Part shown: positions 46,685-55,734 of the stretch, piece after piece
How positions within the stretch are numbered: position 1 is the stretch's first letter
How the letters are laid out: every line of letters begins with the position of its first letter
Source: a virus
DNA length: 64,000 nucleotides
Virus record (IMG/VR): IMGVR_UViG_3300035183_000841
Coordinates: 20,710-84,709 of that record
Reading direction: 5' to 3' (one strand)
Translations under genes and position numbers: made by a program
Notes under the pieces: model-generated
The model's database searches: none
The model's input: the letters and a program-made list of their open reading frames with translations, nothing else
What the model was told of the DNA's origin: nothing

Positions 46685-47668
46685 ATGCTCTCATTGCTGG
46701 ATGAGCTAGGTATATCTGTTAAAGGAGAAACTTCTACGCATTTCATCGCTTATTGCCCGTTCCATAACAATACCGATACCCCGGCTTTCAACATCGACAA
46801 ACGTCTTGGGGTCTGGAGGTGCTGGAATCCAGATTGCGGATCGTCCGGGACATTGGTAGCGCTAATCATGCGTATCGTTGGAGGTTCTGAAGCCAAAGCA
46901 CGAAGGATGATTGTCCGGCATGCCAGAGGAAAGGTAAGGTCGGCACGACGGATTGAATCCGAGCCTGACGACCTCAGCACTGATTCGATAGATGAAGAAT
47001 CTCTACTGAAAAATCTCAGACGAGATATCTCGAACCTCACGTACCTCGTGGAGAGAGGGTTCACCGAGAAGACCATCCGCGACTTCGAGGCAGGCTGGGA
47101 CGGCGAAGCGATCTGTATGCCGGTGCGTGATGAACAAGGACGACTGCTCGGACTCACGCGGAGGATTGTGAGCGGGAACGGGCCGAAGTATAAAGACAAT
47201 GATTTACCGAAAAGTAGGACCTTGTTTAACATCGATAAAGTCATCGATTCTCGAGAGGTCGTAGTAGTTGAAGGGCCGTTCGATGCGATGAAGGTTCACC
47301 AGGCAGGGTTCCCGGTCGTTGCCACGATGATGGGCGGACTTTCTGAAAGGCAGAAACGGTTGCTACTTAAACACTTCGACACGATTGTCATATTCACCGA
47401 TAACGATGAGGCCGGACGTAGGCTAGGCAAGCTCGTAGAGGACTCCTGCGCAGGTAAACGCATATATTGGGTCCCTTACCTGTACCCCGTAAAGGACCCC
47501 GGCGAGATGGATGATGAACAGATACGCGACTGTATCTCGAAAAAAATTCCCGCCTTCCTACTCAGGATGGGTAGGTATGGTAAGATGGGGACAAATCCCG
47601 AAAGGAGTGATATTGGATATGTCGAAGGGCACATTGACAGGGCTAAAGGCTCTGAAGAAGCTAGCTGA
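46685..47668 (+). CDS. dnaG: DNA primase (DnaG-type)
   Basis: The 327-residue protein has a CHC2-type zinc-binding domain at the N-terminus (AYCPFHNNTDTPAF, GVWRCWNPDCGSSG) and a TOPRIM domain (VVVVEGPFDAMKVHQAGFPVVATMMGG; VIFTDNDEAGRRLG). It makes RNA primers for phage replication together with the DnaB encoded on the opposite strand. It is shorter than bacterial DnaG and lacks the helicase-binding C-terminal domain. The start is ATG 46685 with GGTGAGGA upstream; the longer frame is rejected. Confidence 0.88.
   Translation: MLSLLDELGISVKGETSTHFIAYCPFHNNTDTPAFNIDKRLGVWRCWNPDCGSSGTLVALIMRIVGGSEAKARRMIVRHARGKVRSARRIESEPDDLSTDSIDEESLLKNLRRDISNLTYLVERGFTEKTIRDFEAGWDGEAICMPVRDEQGRLLGLTRRIVSGNGPKYKDNDLPKSRTLFNIDKVIDSREVVVVEGPFDAMKVHQAGFPVVATMMGGLSERQKRLLLKHFDTIVIFTDNDEAGRRLGKLVEDSCAGKRIYWVPYLYPVKDPGEMDDEQIRDCISKKIPAFLLRMGRYGKMGTNPERSDIGYVEGHIDRAKGSEEAS
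47578..47586 (+). promoter_or_regulatory. Extended -10 promoter before the SSB gene
   Basis: TGGTAAGAT lies inside the end of the primase gene, with +1 predicted near 47593 and a strong AAAGGAGTGA ribosome site 10 nt further on. It could give separate high expression of the ssDNA-binding protein. Confidence 0.4.
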
Positions 47669-48233
47669 GACAGGCTCAGAGAGACAGGATTCCTTCCTGA
47701 AGCTCAAAGACGGACAGTCTGTAACGATAAGGTTCCTACAGGAACTAGATGAAAGTGGAAAGTATTACGATGAATCACGTGGGCTCGCTGTGACGGTGTT
47801 TGAGCATCTCGATCCCGACAACCCATCCATCCGTTTCCTTTGCACTGCAGAGGAAGAAGGCAAGTGCGTAGGCTGCGAGCGTGTTGTCGTCTCGAACAGG
47901 TGGAAGCGGCGTTCCAGGATATTCATCAATGCATGGGTGGAAGAACTCCAAGCCACGAGGATTGTTGCGAGCGGGTTTTCCCCTAAAGGTATCGGCGGAG
48001 CGCTCATCGAGTATGCAGAGGACTTCAAGACCCTCTGTGACCGGAACTATAAGCTTAAGCGGAACGGAGAGGGCTTGAAGACGACGTACACCCTCCTTCC
48101 CCGCGAGGTATCCCAGTTCGATGTGGCCTCCAAGCCAATCATCGATCTGTCGCAGTTCACCAAGTACCGCACTTATGACGAGTGCCTCGCTATGGTGCAG
48201 GGCCAGAAGCAAGGAGATTCCTCTGGTTGGTAA
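47619..48233 (+). CDS. Phage single-stranded DNA-binding protein
   Basis: The 204-residue protein has an OB-type beta segment (FLKLKDGQSVTIRFLQEL), a zinc-like CTAEEEGKCVGCERVV insertion and RIFINAWVEE, the arrangement of gp32-like phage SSBs. It ends with an aromatic/acidic-flanked tail. AAAGGAGTGA (47601-47610) serves either ATG 47619 or the in-frame TTG 47613. It lies between primase and nucleotide genes. Confidence 0.75.
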   Translation: MSKGTLTGLKALKKLAETGSERQDSFLKLKDGQSVTIRFLQELDESGKYYDESRGLAVTVFEHLDPDNPSIRFLCTAEEEGKCVGCERVVVSNRWKRRSRIFINAWVEELQATRIVASGFSPKGIGGALIEYAEDFKTLCDRNYKLKRNGEGLKTTYTLLPREVSQFDVASKPIIDLSQFTKYRTYDECLAMVQGQKQGDSSGW

Positions 48234-48796
48234 TCTGCGTCGATATCGACGGGGTACTTGGTGATTTAGCCACTCCAGTGGGGGGTGAGCTCCTGAAGGC
48301 CCATGGGGTTCACCTCCCACCGGAGATTTCGTGGGAGGACCTACGGGACTTCCTCGCATCGAACAACATCGGTCATAACTGGATCAGGAAGTTGTTATCT
48401 GATGAGTGGTTCTGGGCAAGGGTGCCCCCATTCACAGAAAATATCGAGGCGGTACAGGCGTGGATAGATGCTGGACATGATGTCCACATACTCACTTCGC
48501 GGCCGCAATCAAGCATGATTCCGACGAGAGCGTGGTTGGCCAAGAACGGGGTGATGACCACGAAGGTCGCCTTCTATCCAGCCATGAAGAAATACGAATA
48601 TATGCAGAAAGTAGAAGCGGATTTCATCGTGGAGGACCTTTTCTACGAGGCATATAAGTGCTCTGCTTTCGGGTTCAGGAGTTATGTCGTCAGAAGGCCA
48701 TACAACGTGGAATTCGAAGAACGTATAATCAATAAACTATGTTCATTCATAGACACTTTGTGGGACATAGACCTGAACGAGGTGCGATATGAGTGA
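48227..48796 (+). CDS. HAD-family 5'(3')-deoxyribonucleotidase-like protein
   Basis: The 189-residue protein starts VICVDIDGVLGD, the HAD nucleophile motif with two aspartates, and continues with HILTSRPQSS (motif II Ser/Thr) and FIVEDLFYEAYKC (motif IV). This matches NT5C-type phosphatases that dephosphorylate deoxynucleoside monophosphates. It may remove host-type or unwanted dNMPs. TTG 48227 follows AAGGAG and overlaps the SSB stop. Confidence 0.78.
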   Translation: MVICVDIDGVLGDLATPVGGELLKAHGVHLPPEISWEDLRDFLASNNIGHNWIRKLLSDEWFWARVPPFTENIEAVQAWIDAGHDVHILTSRPQSSMIPTRAWLAKNGVMTTKVAFYPAMKKYEYMQKVEADFIVEDLFYEAYKCSAFGFRSYVVRRPYNVEFEERIINKLCSFIDTLWDIDLNEVRYE

Positions 48797-49277
48797 TATC
48801 AACGAAGATCTCTATTATCTGGGTCTAGCGAAATACGTTTCGCAGAGGGGGACATGCCCGGCCAAAAAAGTTGGTGCTGTCTTGGTGGACAAGGCAAGGG
48901 GGGTCGTCCTATCTGTGGGGGCTAACGGCGCTCCCGAAGGAACTGCTTTATGCGGGGAAGAATGTGCCACTAGAGAGGTCGGCGAGAATTCGAAAGCCTG
49001 TAGGGCGATACATGCGGAAGTTATGGCTATCATCAATGCGGCCAGACTAGGTGTCTCCGTAGATGGTGCTTCAGTGTATGTGACTATATCTCCTTGCCAA
49101 TCATGTGCTAGGATACTTATCCAGTCAGGTATAAAGGAAGTTGTCGCATCTGCGCATTCACCATATACGAAGGCGCTCGACCTCCTTTCAGAAGCTGGAG
49201 TTAAGGTTCGTATCCTTTCTGGGGTCAGCGTGCCGAAGCTGCGGGTGATCCCCGTCACTCAAATAGTGGAAGAATGA
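48789..49277 (+). CDS. dCMP deaminase (ComEB-type)
   Basis: The 162-residue protein has KYVSQRGTCPAKKVGAVLV, an extra zinc motif (CGEECATRE), the catalytic IHAEVMAI and SPCQSCARI zinc sites. It converts dCMP to dUMP for dTTP synthesis. Context with the nucleotidase, RNR and replication genes agrees. It overlaps the previous gene by 8 nt. Confidence 0.9.
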   Translation: MSDINEDLYYLGLAKYVSQRGTCPAKKVGAVLVDKARGVVLSVGANGAPEGTALCGEECATREVGENSKACRAIHAEVMAIINAARLGVSVDGASVYVTISPCQSCARILIQSGIKEVVASAHSPYTKALDLLSEAGVKVRILSGVSVPKLRVIPVTQIVEE

Positions 49278-49450
49278 TAAAAACAGTTCCATACGTAGAG
49301 GCAGTGAAGATAAAGCCACCGATATGGACGAGTGACGAGAGGTGGTGCTCCTGTCTCGTATGCGGCCGATTCACCGGGATTGCGATGGTGAAGCTGTGCG
49401 GCCGGATAGATTGCCAGAACATCTATTGGGAGAAGGAATCAGATGAGTGA
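49274..49450 (+). CDS. 58-residue zinc-ribbon protein
   Basis: The ATG overlaps the deaminase stop (ATGA), and the gene ends 8 nt into the polymerase gene. The product has CSCLVCG and CGRIDC. The coupled arrangement supports it. The function is unknown. Confidence 0.6.
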   Translation: MIKTVPYVEAVKIKPPIWTSDERWCSCLVCGRFTGIAMVKLCGRIDCQNIYWEKESDE

Positions 49451-50732
49451 TTTCGTCCATCTGCACGTTCACACCATGGGGTCGTTGCTCGATGGCTTCG
49501 CAACGCCAGAAGAGGTCGCCGCACGTGCCAATACACTAGAACAGCCAGCAGTCGCCATCACGGATCATGGATCGTTGGCTTGCACTGTAAAGTTCTATGA
49601 GGAGTGCCGTAAAAACGGTGTCAAGCCGATCATAGGTGTCGAGGCGTATCTCGCCGATGACATGTCTTCGCGCAACAAAGAAGATGCCATCTACCATATC
49701 GGCTTTTTAGCGAAGAACAACGAGGGACTCCAGAAACTTTTTCGCATATCTGAGGCAGCATGGAACATTGGATTCTACAAGAAACCTCGTGTTGACTTGG
49801 ATTTCTTGTCATCACTCTCTTCAGGCAAAGAATCAGACTTGGTGGCTCTAACCGGATGCGTGGATGGCATTTTGAGTCGATCTCTTGCAGGAGATACGCC
49901 ATATACCCCACAGGATGTGATCGAGAAACTATCCTTATTCGAGCATCTATTCGTGGAGGTACAGCCGTGGAACCCCCCCGAATTGAACGAAGCATTACTT
50001 GCAGTAGCGGATTCTAATGGGCTGCAAGTAGTTGTTACGGCTGATGCACACTACGCTGACAAAGATGACAAGGTGGCTGCTGAGGTTGGGTTGCTCCTCT
50101 CTCAGGTGTCTTCTTTCAAGGATAGTGATAGGGAAAGAGCGATGGGGTTATTCACGGAGTCTCGCAGGTACGACCTTATGGAGAGGATAAACTTCTTGTG
50201 GCCCAATCGCAGGTTGCGGTTCGATAAATATGACAACTACCTGTTGTCTAGGACAGAGATCGAAAAATTCATGGTCGGTATGGGCATCGACAGGACGGAT
50301 ATCTACGACAATACCGTTGCGATAGCCGATCTCTGTGATGTTGAACTCGCCCTGGGCGGGAACAATCTGCCGCGATTCTCGAAGATGACCGACTCTGCTG
50401 AGTTCCTGAAAGAGGTTGCGTGGGAACGATTCGAGAAGTTGGGACTTGGTGAAGAATACGTGTCAAGGTTGGAAGATGAGCTGGACATCGTTATCAAATC
50501 CGGATTCGCAGACTATTTCTTAATCATCTGGGATATGGTGCATGCGAGTAAGACGAACGGCATCATGGTTGGGCCTGGACGCGGTTCTGTCGGCGGCTCA
50601 CTTCTCGCATATGTCCTAGGCATCACCGAGGTCGATCCTATAAAGTTCAATCTGATCTTCTGGAGGTTTCTGAATCTTGAAATCCAATATGACCCGAAAT
50701 TTAGAGAGATTAAGCTTTCTCGAACTGCTTGA
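49443..50732 (+). CDS. dnaE: DNA polymerase III alpha, N-terminal half (PHP and palm start)
   Basis: The 429-residue protein begins with the PHP domain (FVHLHVHTMGSLLDG; AITDHGSLACTVKFY; GVEAYLADD; VVVTADAHYADKDD) and continues to the palm glycine loop VGPGRGSVGGSLLAYVLGITEVDP. It stops after IFWRFLN plus about 18 unrelated residues. The catalytic aspartates of family C polymerases are not in this chain; they lie in the next ORF. Two chains must combine for activity, unless a -1 frameshift joins them. Confidence 0.88.
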   Translation: MSDFVHLHVHTMGSLLDGFATPEEVAARANTLEQPAVAITDHGSLACTVKFYEECRKNGVKPIIGVEAYLADDMSSRNKEDAIYHIGFLAKNNEGLQKLFRISEAAWNIGFYKKPRVDLDFLSSLSSGKESDLVALTGCVDGILSRSLAGDTPYTPQDVIEKLSLFEHLFVEVQPWNPPELNEALLAVADSNGLQVVVTADAHYADKDDKVAAEVGLLLSQVSSFKDSDRERAMGLFTESRRYDLMERINFLWPNRRLRFDKYDNYLLSRTEIEKFMVGMGIDRTDIYDNTVAIADLCDVELALGGNNLPRFSKMTDSAEFLKEVAWERFEKLGLGEEYVSRLEDELDIVIKSGFADYFLIIWDMVHASKTNGIMVGPGRGSVGGSLLAYVLGITEVDPIKFNLIFWRFLNLEIQYDPKFREIKLSRTA

Positions 50733-53043
50733 CCTGGTTAAGAAGTCAGAAAGAACGGTGCTTGACCCGAAATGGGTCGAGGATGAGTTGCTCGCAATAC
50801 GGGTTCTCGGCGGAGCAGAGGCGATGTTGCGATTGCTGCGGTCTGGGAAGAAATACACGAACGACTCAGGATCGTCCGTCGCTTATCTCATCGGGATAAC
50901 CGACTACGCACCGACCGGGCCAGCGGCGATTATCAACCAGGGGAGGGTCGAGCCTCCAGATATCGACCTAGACTTCGAAGATGCTAGACGTGATGAAGTT
51001 AAAGAATATCTCCGGCGTCGATGGAAGAACGTAACGAACATATCGGTATTTACGAAGTTCTCGTCGAGGAACCTCGTTAGGGATATCTCCAGGGCATTCG
51101 CCGTTCCGATTGATGATGTTAACAGGGTATGCAAGCAGTTCGAGGATATCGATACGTTCCTCTATTCTCACGATACGAAGTGGTTCAGAGATAAATACAG
51201 CGAGGTTGTCCATCTCGTTAAACGATTCGAGGGTAGATGGAGGCAGAGCGGCGTCCATGCAGCAGGAGTCGTGGTGGCCGGTAAAATGCTGACCGATATC
51301 CTGCCTTTGGAGTCTCGAGCCCAGCATGGACGTGAGCGAGTCCCTTGCGCTGCATACGATATGGAGGATTGCGCCAAGGTCGGTCTCATCAAGATGGATA
51401 TCCTCAGCTTGGAGATCCTTACCTGTATAAGGGAATGCCTCGACAAGATTAAGGAACGGCACGGCATAGAGGTAAACCTTCAGGACATACCTCTTGATGA
51501 CGAGACGGTGTTCAGGGAGCTATCGGAAGGTCATACCGTAGGAGTATTCCAAGCTGAAGCCGCCCCTCTTACGAAACTCATGAAAGAGATGGGCGTCGAC
51601 TCGTTCGCTGATATCGTTCTAGCGACTTCACTGGTAAGGCCAGGGGCACTCCTCACGGTGGGGGATTCGTGCATAAGGAGGAAGAAGGGGCTCGAGGAGA
51701 TTACCGAGATACACCCGATACTGACAGAGATCACGAAAGATACGTACAACCTCTTCATATTCCAGGAGCAACTCATAGAAGCACTCGTTAAGGTGGGCGG
51801 GTTCTCCTGGTCGGATGCAGATAAAGTTAGGAAGATCATCGGCAAGAAACAAGACCCAGAAGAATTCAAGAAATACGAAAAGAGGTGGCTTGAATCTGCC
51901 TCGAAGACACTCGGAAAGACTACATCTAAGAAACTATGGTCTGACTTTGAGAAGTTCTCAGGCTACGCCTTCAATAAAGCACATGCTACCGCATATTCGT
52001 TGATAACGTATCGCTGCATGTGGTTGAAAGCGCACTTCCCAGTGGAATATATGTATGCATTGTTCAAACATGAAACGAAGAGGGAAAAACTCACCACTTA
52101 TTACATGGAGGTGAAGCGTCTCGGAATAGAACTGTTGCCGCCAGACGTGAATAAGTCGGACACGTCCTTTTCCCTGGAAGGAGATTCCATACGTTATGGA
52201 CTGATGAACATCAAAGGGGTCGGCGCTGTCGCTGCAGAAGAGATCATCGCTAATCGACCTTATCAGTCTGTCGATGACTTCATCGCAAAGGTCGCCAGGA
52301 GGAAATGCACATCTGCAGTTGTCGCTCGTCTTCAAGAGGCTGGAGCGTTCTCGGAGATAGGGCATCCTGGTGATGAGCGTAAGGCGTATGAACTGCTCGG
52401 CATCGTAGACCTAGATGAGCTAGACATCCCCTTCGAAACCGTCGGTATCGGTGATATCGATGGGGCTGGGATTGTGAAAGCGATCGTCAAAGAAGTGAAG
52501 AAGTATTCGGACAACACCAGGATAACCATAGAAGATCAGTCTGGGTCGATGACGGTATATGTCGACTCCGGTGTCGTCGATGAGGATGCGGTCATCATCG
52601 GCTTGGTTTGCGGAAACAGGCTGGCCGGCTTCACTTATCTTGCTGACTACCAACAGAGGAAACGGGCCGGGCTGCCCCTCACTCCATTCGAACGGCTCTG
52701 TGAGGGAGATATCTTCTCAGAGGACGAGAAAGAGTTGTATAATCACGGTATCGGAAAACTCACCGACGCAAAGGCACTGGTCGCACCCCTGTCGGTGAGG
52801 ACATTCAAAACCAGGAAGGGTGAGTACATGGCCAGGGCCATAGTGACCGATGGGGAAAACGTAGAAGATATAGTGATATTTCCAAGCCAATACAAGAAGG
52901 TAGCCGCTTGGCTACAGCCGTATACGAAGATATGCATCAAGACAACCAGAACGGATAGCGGAGATCTCACCCTTGCCGATGATGGCCTCATCCTGGCCTC
53001 CAGGATTCTAGAGCTGAAGAGGGGGCAGGATGGGCGAACTTAG
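50677..53043 (+). CDS. dnaE: DNA polymerase III alpha, C-terminal half (catalytic palm, fingers, HhH, OB)
   Basis: The 788-residue protein carries the family C active site EPPDIDLDFEDARRDEVKEYL, HAAGVVVAG, the third acidic region KVGLIKMDILSLEIL, and then GVFQAEA, FQEQLIEALVKVGGFSWSDAD, YAFNKAHATAYSLITYRCMWLKA, a helix-hairpin-helix (IKGVGAVAAEEI) and a C-terminal OB fold. TTG at 50677, with TGGAGG 10 nt upstream, starts it inside the first half-gene. Its first 90 residues include SSVAYLIGITDYAP, which echoes LLAYVLGITEVDP of the first half. Confidence 0.9.
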   Translation: MKSNMTRNLERLSFLELLDLVKKSERTVLDPKWVEDELLAIRVLGGAEAMLRLLRSGKKYTNDSGSSVAYLIGITDYAPTGPAAIINQGRVEPPDIDLDFEDARRDEVKEYLRRRWKNVTNISVFTKFSSRNLVRDISRAFAVPIDDVNRVCKQFEDIDTFLYSHDTKWFRDKYSEVVHLVKRFEGRWRQSGVHAAGVVVAGKMLTDILPLESRAQHGRERVPCAAYDMEDCAKVGLIKMDILSLEILTCIRECLDKIKERHGIEVNLQDIPLDDETVFRELSEGHTVGVFQAEAAPLTKLMKEMGVDSFADIVLATSLVRPGALLTVGDSCIRRKKGLEEITEIHPILTEITKDTYNLFIFQEQLIEALVKVGGFSWSDADKVRKIIGKKQDPEEFKKYEKRWLESASKTLGKTTSKKLWSDFEKFSGYAFNKAHATAYSLITYRCMWLKAHFPVEYMYALFKHETKREKLTTYYMEVKRLGIELLPPDVNKSDTSFSLEGDSIRYGLMNIKGVGAVAAEEIIANRPYQSVDDFIAKVARRKCTSAVVARLQEAGAFSEIGHPGDERKAYELLGIVDLDELDIPFETVGIGDIDGAGIVKAIVKEVKKYSDNTRITIEDQSGSMTVYVDSGVVDEDAVIIGLVCGNRLAGFTYLADYQQRKRAGLPLTPFERLCEGDIFSEDEKELYNHGIGKLTDAKALVAPLSVRTFKTRKGEYMARAIVTDGENVEDIVIFPSQYKKVAAWLQPYTKICIKTTRTDSGDLTLADDGLILASRILELKRGQDGRT

Positions 53044-54040
53044 CTTGGAAGAACTCATCAACCAGGTCAACGAGATAAACAGGAAGTTCGGCCAGAAAGT
53101 CATCGGTACCGGATCTGAATACAGCATACCAGCAAGAGTGCCAACGGGTTCGCTATCCTTGGACCATGCGTTGGGTGGCGGGTGGCCGGCTGGTCGATTC
53201 GTAATGCTTTGGGGGAATAGGTCTAGCGGGAAAAGCACACTCTGTTTGCGCAGCATAGCTGAAGCCCAGAGGGCCGGGATGAGGCGATGCCTCTATATCG
53301 ATGCAGAGAAAGGGTATGACGCCACTTGGGCGGAGAAGAATGGTGTCGATACAGAGTCGTTGTTGGTGATGAGGAAGAACAATCTCGACGACATCCTGTC
53401 CGCCACGAAAGATCTACTACAGAACAACATGGTCGATGTCATAGCACTGGATTCGATAAATACCATAAATTCACCGAAGTTCTTCGAAGAAGAGAACAAC
53501 TCTATAGGCCAGAACGCACGGGCTGTTGGTGAACTCCTTTCGAAGTGGAACGCCTGGAACCAGGATGCGCTGATAATCCTCATATCCCAGGCCAGGAACA
53601 AATTCGCCGGAACGATGGTGTTCGCTGATCATGGAGGAGGGCTTGCGGCAGAGCACTTCCCATCCGTCATCGTGAAACTATTCTCAGGTAAAGACAAAAC
53701 GTCATTCCTATACGAGAAGAAGAATGTCGGGGGCAGGGTCATAGAAGTTAAGATAGGCCAGATGATCAAATGGGAGATAACGAAGTCGAAGGTATCGAAC
53801 CCATTCTTGTCTGGACAGTTCCCTCTGTATGCAGATGGTAGACGCGATGACTCTATCGAACTCATCGACTTGGCCTTGAAATGCGGTGTGGTTGAAAGGG
53901 CTGGTAGTTGGTTCAAGATCGGTGACGAGAAGTTCCATGGCGAAAACGATCTGAGGAAGTTCATACAGGAGAACCAATCAGTATCTGAAGAGATCAAAAA
54001 GAAGGTGTTCGATGTTGAAGTTCCTCAAGAAGAAGATTGA
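53030..54040 (+). CDS. recA: RecA-like recombinase
   Basis: The 336-residue protein has VPTGSLSLDHALGGGWPAGR, Walker A GNRSSGKST (residues 62-70), LYIDAEKGYD, Walker B VDVIALDSINTI and LIILISQARNKF. It promotes strand exchange for recombination-dependent replication or repair. It starts 14 nt inside the polymerase gene end and is followed by resolvase-like nucleases. Confidence 0.9.
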   Translation: MGELSLEELINQVNEINRKFGQKVIGTGSEYSIPARVPTGSLSLDHALGGGWPAGRFVMLWGNRSSGKSTLCLRSIAEAQRAGMRRCLYIDAEKGYDATWAEKNGVDTESLLVMRKNNLDDILSATKDLLQNNMVDVIALDSINTINSPKFFEEENNSIGQNARAVGELLSKWNAWNQDALIILISQARNKFAGTMVFADHGGGLAAEHFPSVIVKLFSGKDKTSFLYEKKNVGGRVIEVKIGQMIKWEITKSKVSNPFLSGQFPLYADGRRDDSIELIDLALKCGVVERAGSWFKIGDEKFHGENDLRKFIQENQSVSEEIKKKVFDVEVPQEED

Positions 54041-54218
54041 GCAAGAAGAGCCTGAGGAGCAGAAACTACAGGTGCGCAATAAGTTCCAAGCTACTATCCA
54101 GTGCGACGGTTGTGAGTATTGGGGCAAGATGGAGGGTGGGGTTCTTGTGGATGACCCTCAAACCGCAGTGTTCATATGCCCCGAATGCGAATCGCTGAAG
54201 AAAGTGAAGTGGTTTTAG
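54012..54218 (+). CDS. Small zinc-ribbon protein
   Basis: The 68-residue protein has a charged N-terminus, then CDGCEYWGKME and CPECESLKKV. It overlaps recA by 29 nt. The function is unknown. Confidence 0.6.
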   Translation: MLKFLKKKIEQEEPEEQKLQVRNKFQATIQCDGCEYWGKMEGGVLVDDPQTAVFICPECESLKKVKWF

Positions 54219-54508
54219 TGAGCGAGGCATCGGTAGCGAAGAAGATTGGGGCCAAAAAGGTCAAGAACTCGGGGCGCGGCTTGAGGAAGGGCGACATGAT
54301 CAAAGGCAGGGTCGTCTTCGACCTCAAAGAGGTCGAGAGGTCTTTCTCACTGAATAAGTCTGTATGGGCCAAGGTATGTACTGATGCATCCACGTATGGA
54401 TGGGAATACGTCCCGGTTTTATTGGTCGAGTTCAAAGATGGGATGAGACTGGTAGTGATGGATTACGATGATTGGGAGGAAGGATGGCAGATCCGAGGTA
54501 TCTCGTGA
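54218..54508 (+). CDS. PD-(D/E)XK nuclease-like, possible Holliday junction resolvase
   Basis: The 96-residue protein has KNSGRGLRKGD (Asp), VVFDLKEVERSFSLNKSVWAKV (D-x-K in place of E-x-K) and YVPVLLVEFKDGMRLVVMD, an arrangement like small archaeal-type or phage PDDEXK resolvases. GTG 54218 overlaps the previous stop (TAGTG); ATG 54176 is an alternative. Its neighbours RecA and a RuvC-like protein fit a recombination role. Confidence 0.55.
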   Translation: MSEASVAKKIGAKKVKNSGRGLRKGDMIKGRVVFDLKEVERSFSLNKSVWAKVCTDASTYGWEYVPVLLVEFKDGMRLVVMDYDDWEEGWQIRGIS

Positions 54509-54762
54509 AGAAGGCGGTCGAGCGTCTCGATGCGGTTATCGACTCGCCGATGGTGCCAAAAGAAGAGTTGGTACCCATGATGAATGAGCTGGCGGCGATA
54601 GTAGGGCACCTCTACTTGGCGGCCCATGATGCAGAGAACAAGGAGGAGGCTAGGAAGATAAAGGATCTCATCAAGGGATTAGAGGGGCTTATAGGAACGC
54701 TGAAGTATCAGTACAGGTCATACACAGATTTCAAAAACTACTGGGCCGGGGAGGCAGAGTGA
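54484..54762 (+). CDS. Helical hypothetical protein
   Basis: The 92-residue protein is almost all helical (YLVKKAVERLDAVI, NKEEARKIKDLIKGLEGLIGTLKYQYRSY). GGGAGGAAGG precedes ATG 54484. The function is unknown; it lies in the recombination gene run. Confidence 0.6.
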   Translation: MADPRYLVKKAVERLDAVIDSPMVPKEELVPMMNELAAIVGHLYLAAHDAENKEEARKIKDLIKGLEGLIGTLKYQYRSYTDFKNYWAGEAE

Positions 54763-54959
54763 TATTCCTGTGGGTTCTGGTATCTCCGGAAGGGGTTAGG
54801 TGCTTCCTGTCAGAAAGCATAGCTATTCATGAGATGAATAATTATGCAGAAAAGCACGGATATGTAGTTTACTCCTCAGGCAGGGAAGATTACCTATACG
54901 CCGGACCAGAACCGGGAGAAGAAGTCGCGACCCTAAACTACGTGAAAGTAGAGATGTGA
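54759..54959 (+). CDS. 66-residue hypothetical protein
   Basis: A GTG start overlaps the previous stop. The product has a hydrophobic first strand (FLWVLVSPEGVRCFLS) and an alpha/beta pattern. The function is unknown. Confidence 0.55.
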   Translation: MIFLWVLVSPEGVRCFLSESIAIHEMNNYAEKHGYVVYSSGREDYLYAGPEPGEEVATLNYVKVEM

Positions 54960-54960
54960 T

Positions 54961-55734
54961 ATGTCGCTAGAAAGAATCCTAAAAAGGCACGATAAGAGAT
55001 TCGTAACCCATAAGTCAGACAAAGTCAGAACAGCTCCGCCAGGGGGTACGGCTGATAGCTTGAAGAAGTCGATCGACTCGTATCTGCTCGAGAGGAATGC
55101 TCCTGTCTTCAAGAAACTGAATGGGTTCCACCCTTCTTACAACCAGGTATGCCCAAGATGGTGGTATCTGATGTTCAAGGGGGTCGAAGTGACTCCCAAG
55201 ATTGATGCGAGGTTGTACCGGATCTTCGATAATGGCCATCTCATGCATGAGCGTATATGCGGTTACCTCAAAGAGATGGGGATATTGGTTGACAGGGAGA
55301 TACCGATAAAACTGGACACCCCTGTGCCGATAGTTGGGACTGCAGACGGGGTGATCGATTGGGACGGATATAAACTCATCGAGTTGAAAAGTATATCCCC
55401 AGAGGGTTTCCAGTTCAGGAAATACTACAACAAGCCCAAGCCCGAGCATAACGCACAAGCTCAGGTATATCTCCGAGCACTAAAGCTCGAGAATGGGTTC
55501 GTCATCTACGAATCGAAGGGGAGTCAGGAACTCCTGATATTCGAGATCGAGCGCGATGATTCTGAGTTCGAAAAAAGGGCTAAGGTTTGGTCTAAAGCGT
55601 ATGACTATATCCAGAGGGATGTCTTGCCTTCTCGGCCGTACAAACGGGATTCGTCTCATTGCTCAGCGTGCGATCTTGAGAAATACTGCTGGGAGGTGTT
55701 GCCAGATAGCGACCAGAAAGATAGTCATACGTGA
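54961..55734 (+). CDS. Cas4/RecB-like nuclease with Fe-S cysteines
   Basis: The 257-residue protein has a first Cys in YNQVCPRWWYL, then HERICGYL, GTADGVIDW (Asp), LIELKSI (E-x-K), a QxxxY motif (HNAQAQVYLRA) and CSACDLEKYC near the end. This is the Cas4/AddB-type 4Fe-4S PD-(D/E)XK exonuclease arrangement. It likely processes DNA ends in recombination with RecA. No CRISPR array is nearby. Confidence 0.85.
   Translation: MSLERILKRHDKRFVTHKSDKVRTAPPGGTADSLKKSIDSYLLERNAPVFKKLNGFHPSYNQVCPRWWYLMFKGVEVTPKIDARLYRIFDNGHLMHERICGYLKEMGILVDREIPIKLDTPVPIVGTADGVIDWDGYKLIELKSISPEGFQFRKYYNKPKPEHNAQAQVYLRALKLENGFVIYESKGSQELLIFEIERDDSEFEKRAKVWSKAYDYIQRDVLPSRPYKRDSSHCSACDLEKYCWEVLPDSDQKDSHT

Noticed and set aside
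49443-50740. Split intein joining the two PolIII halves
   Set aside because: Cyanobacterial DnaE halves are joined by split inteins, but no Hint blocks are seen at the end of the first ORF or the start of the second.
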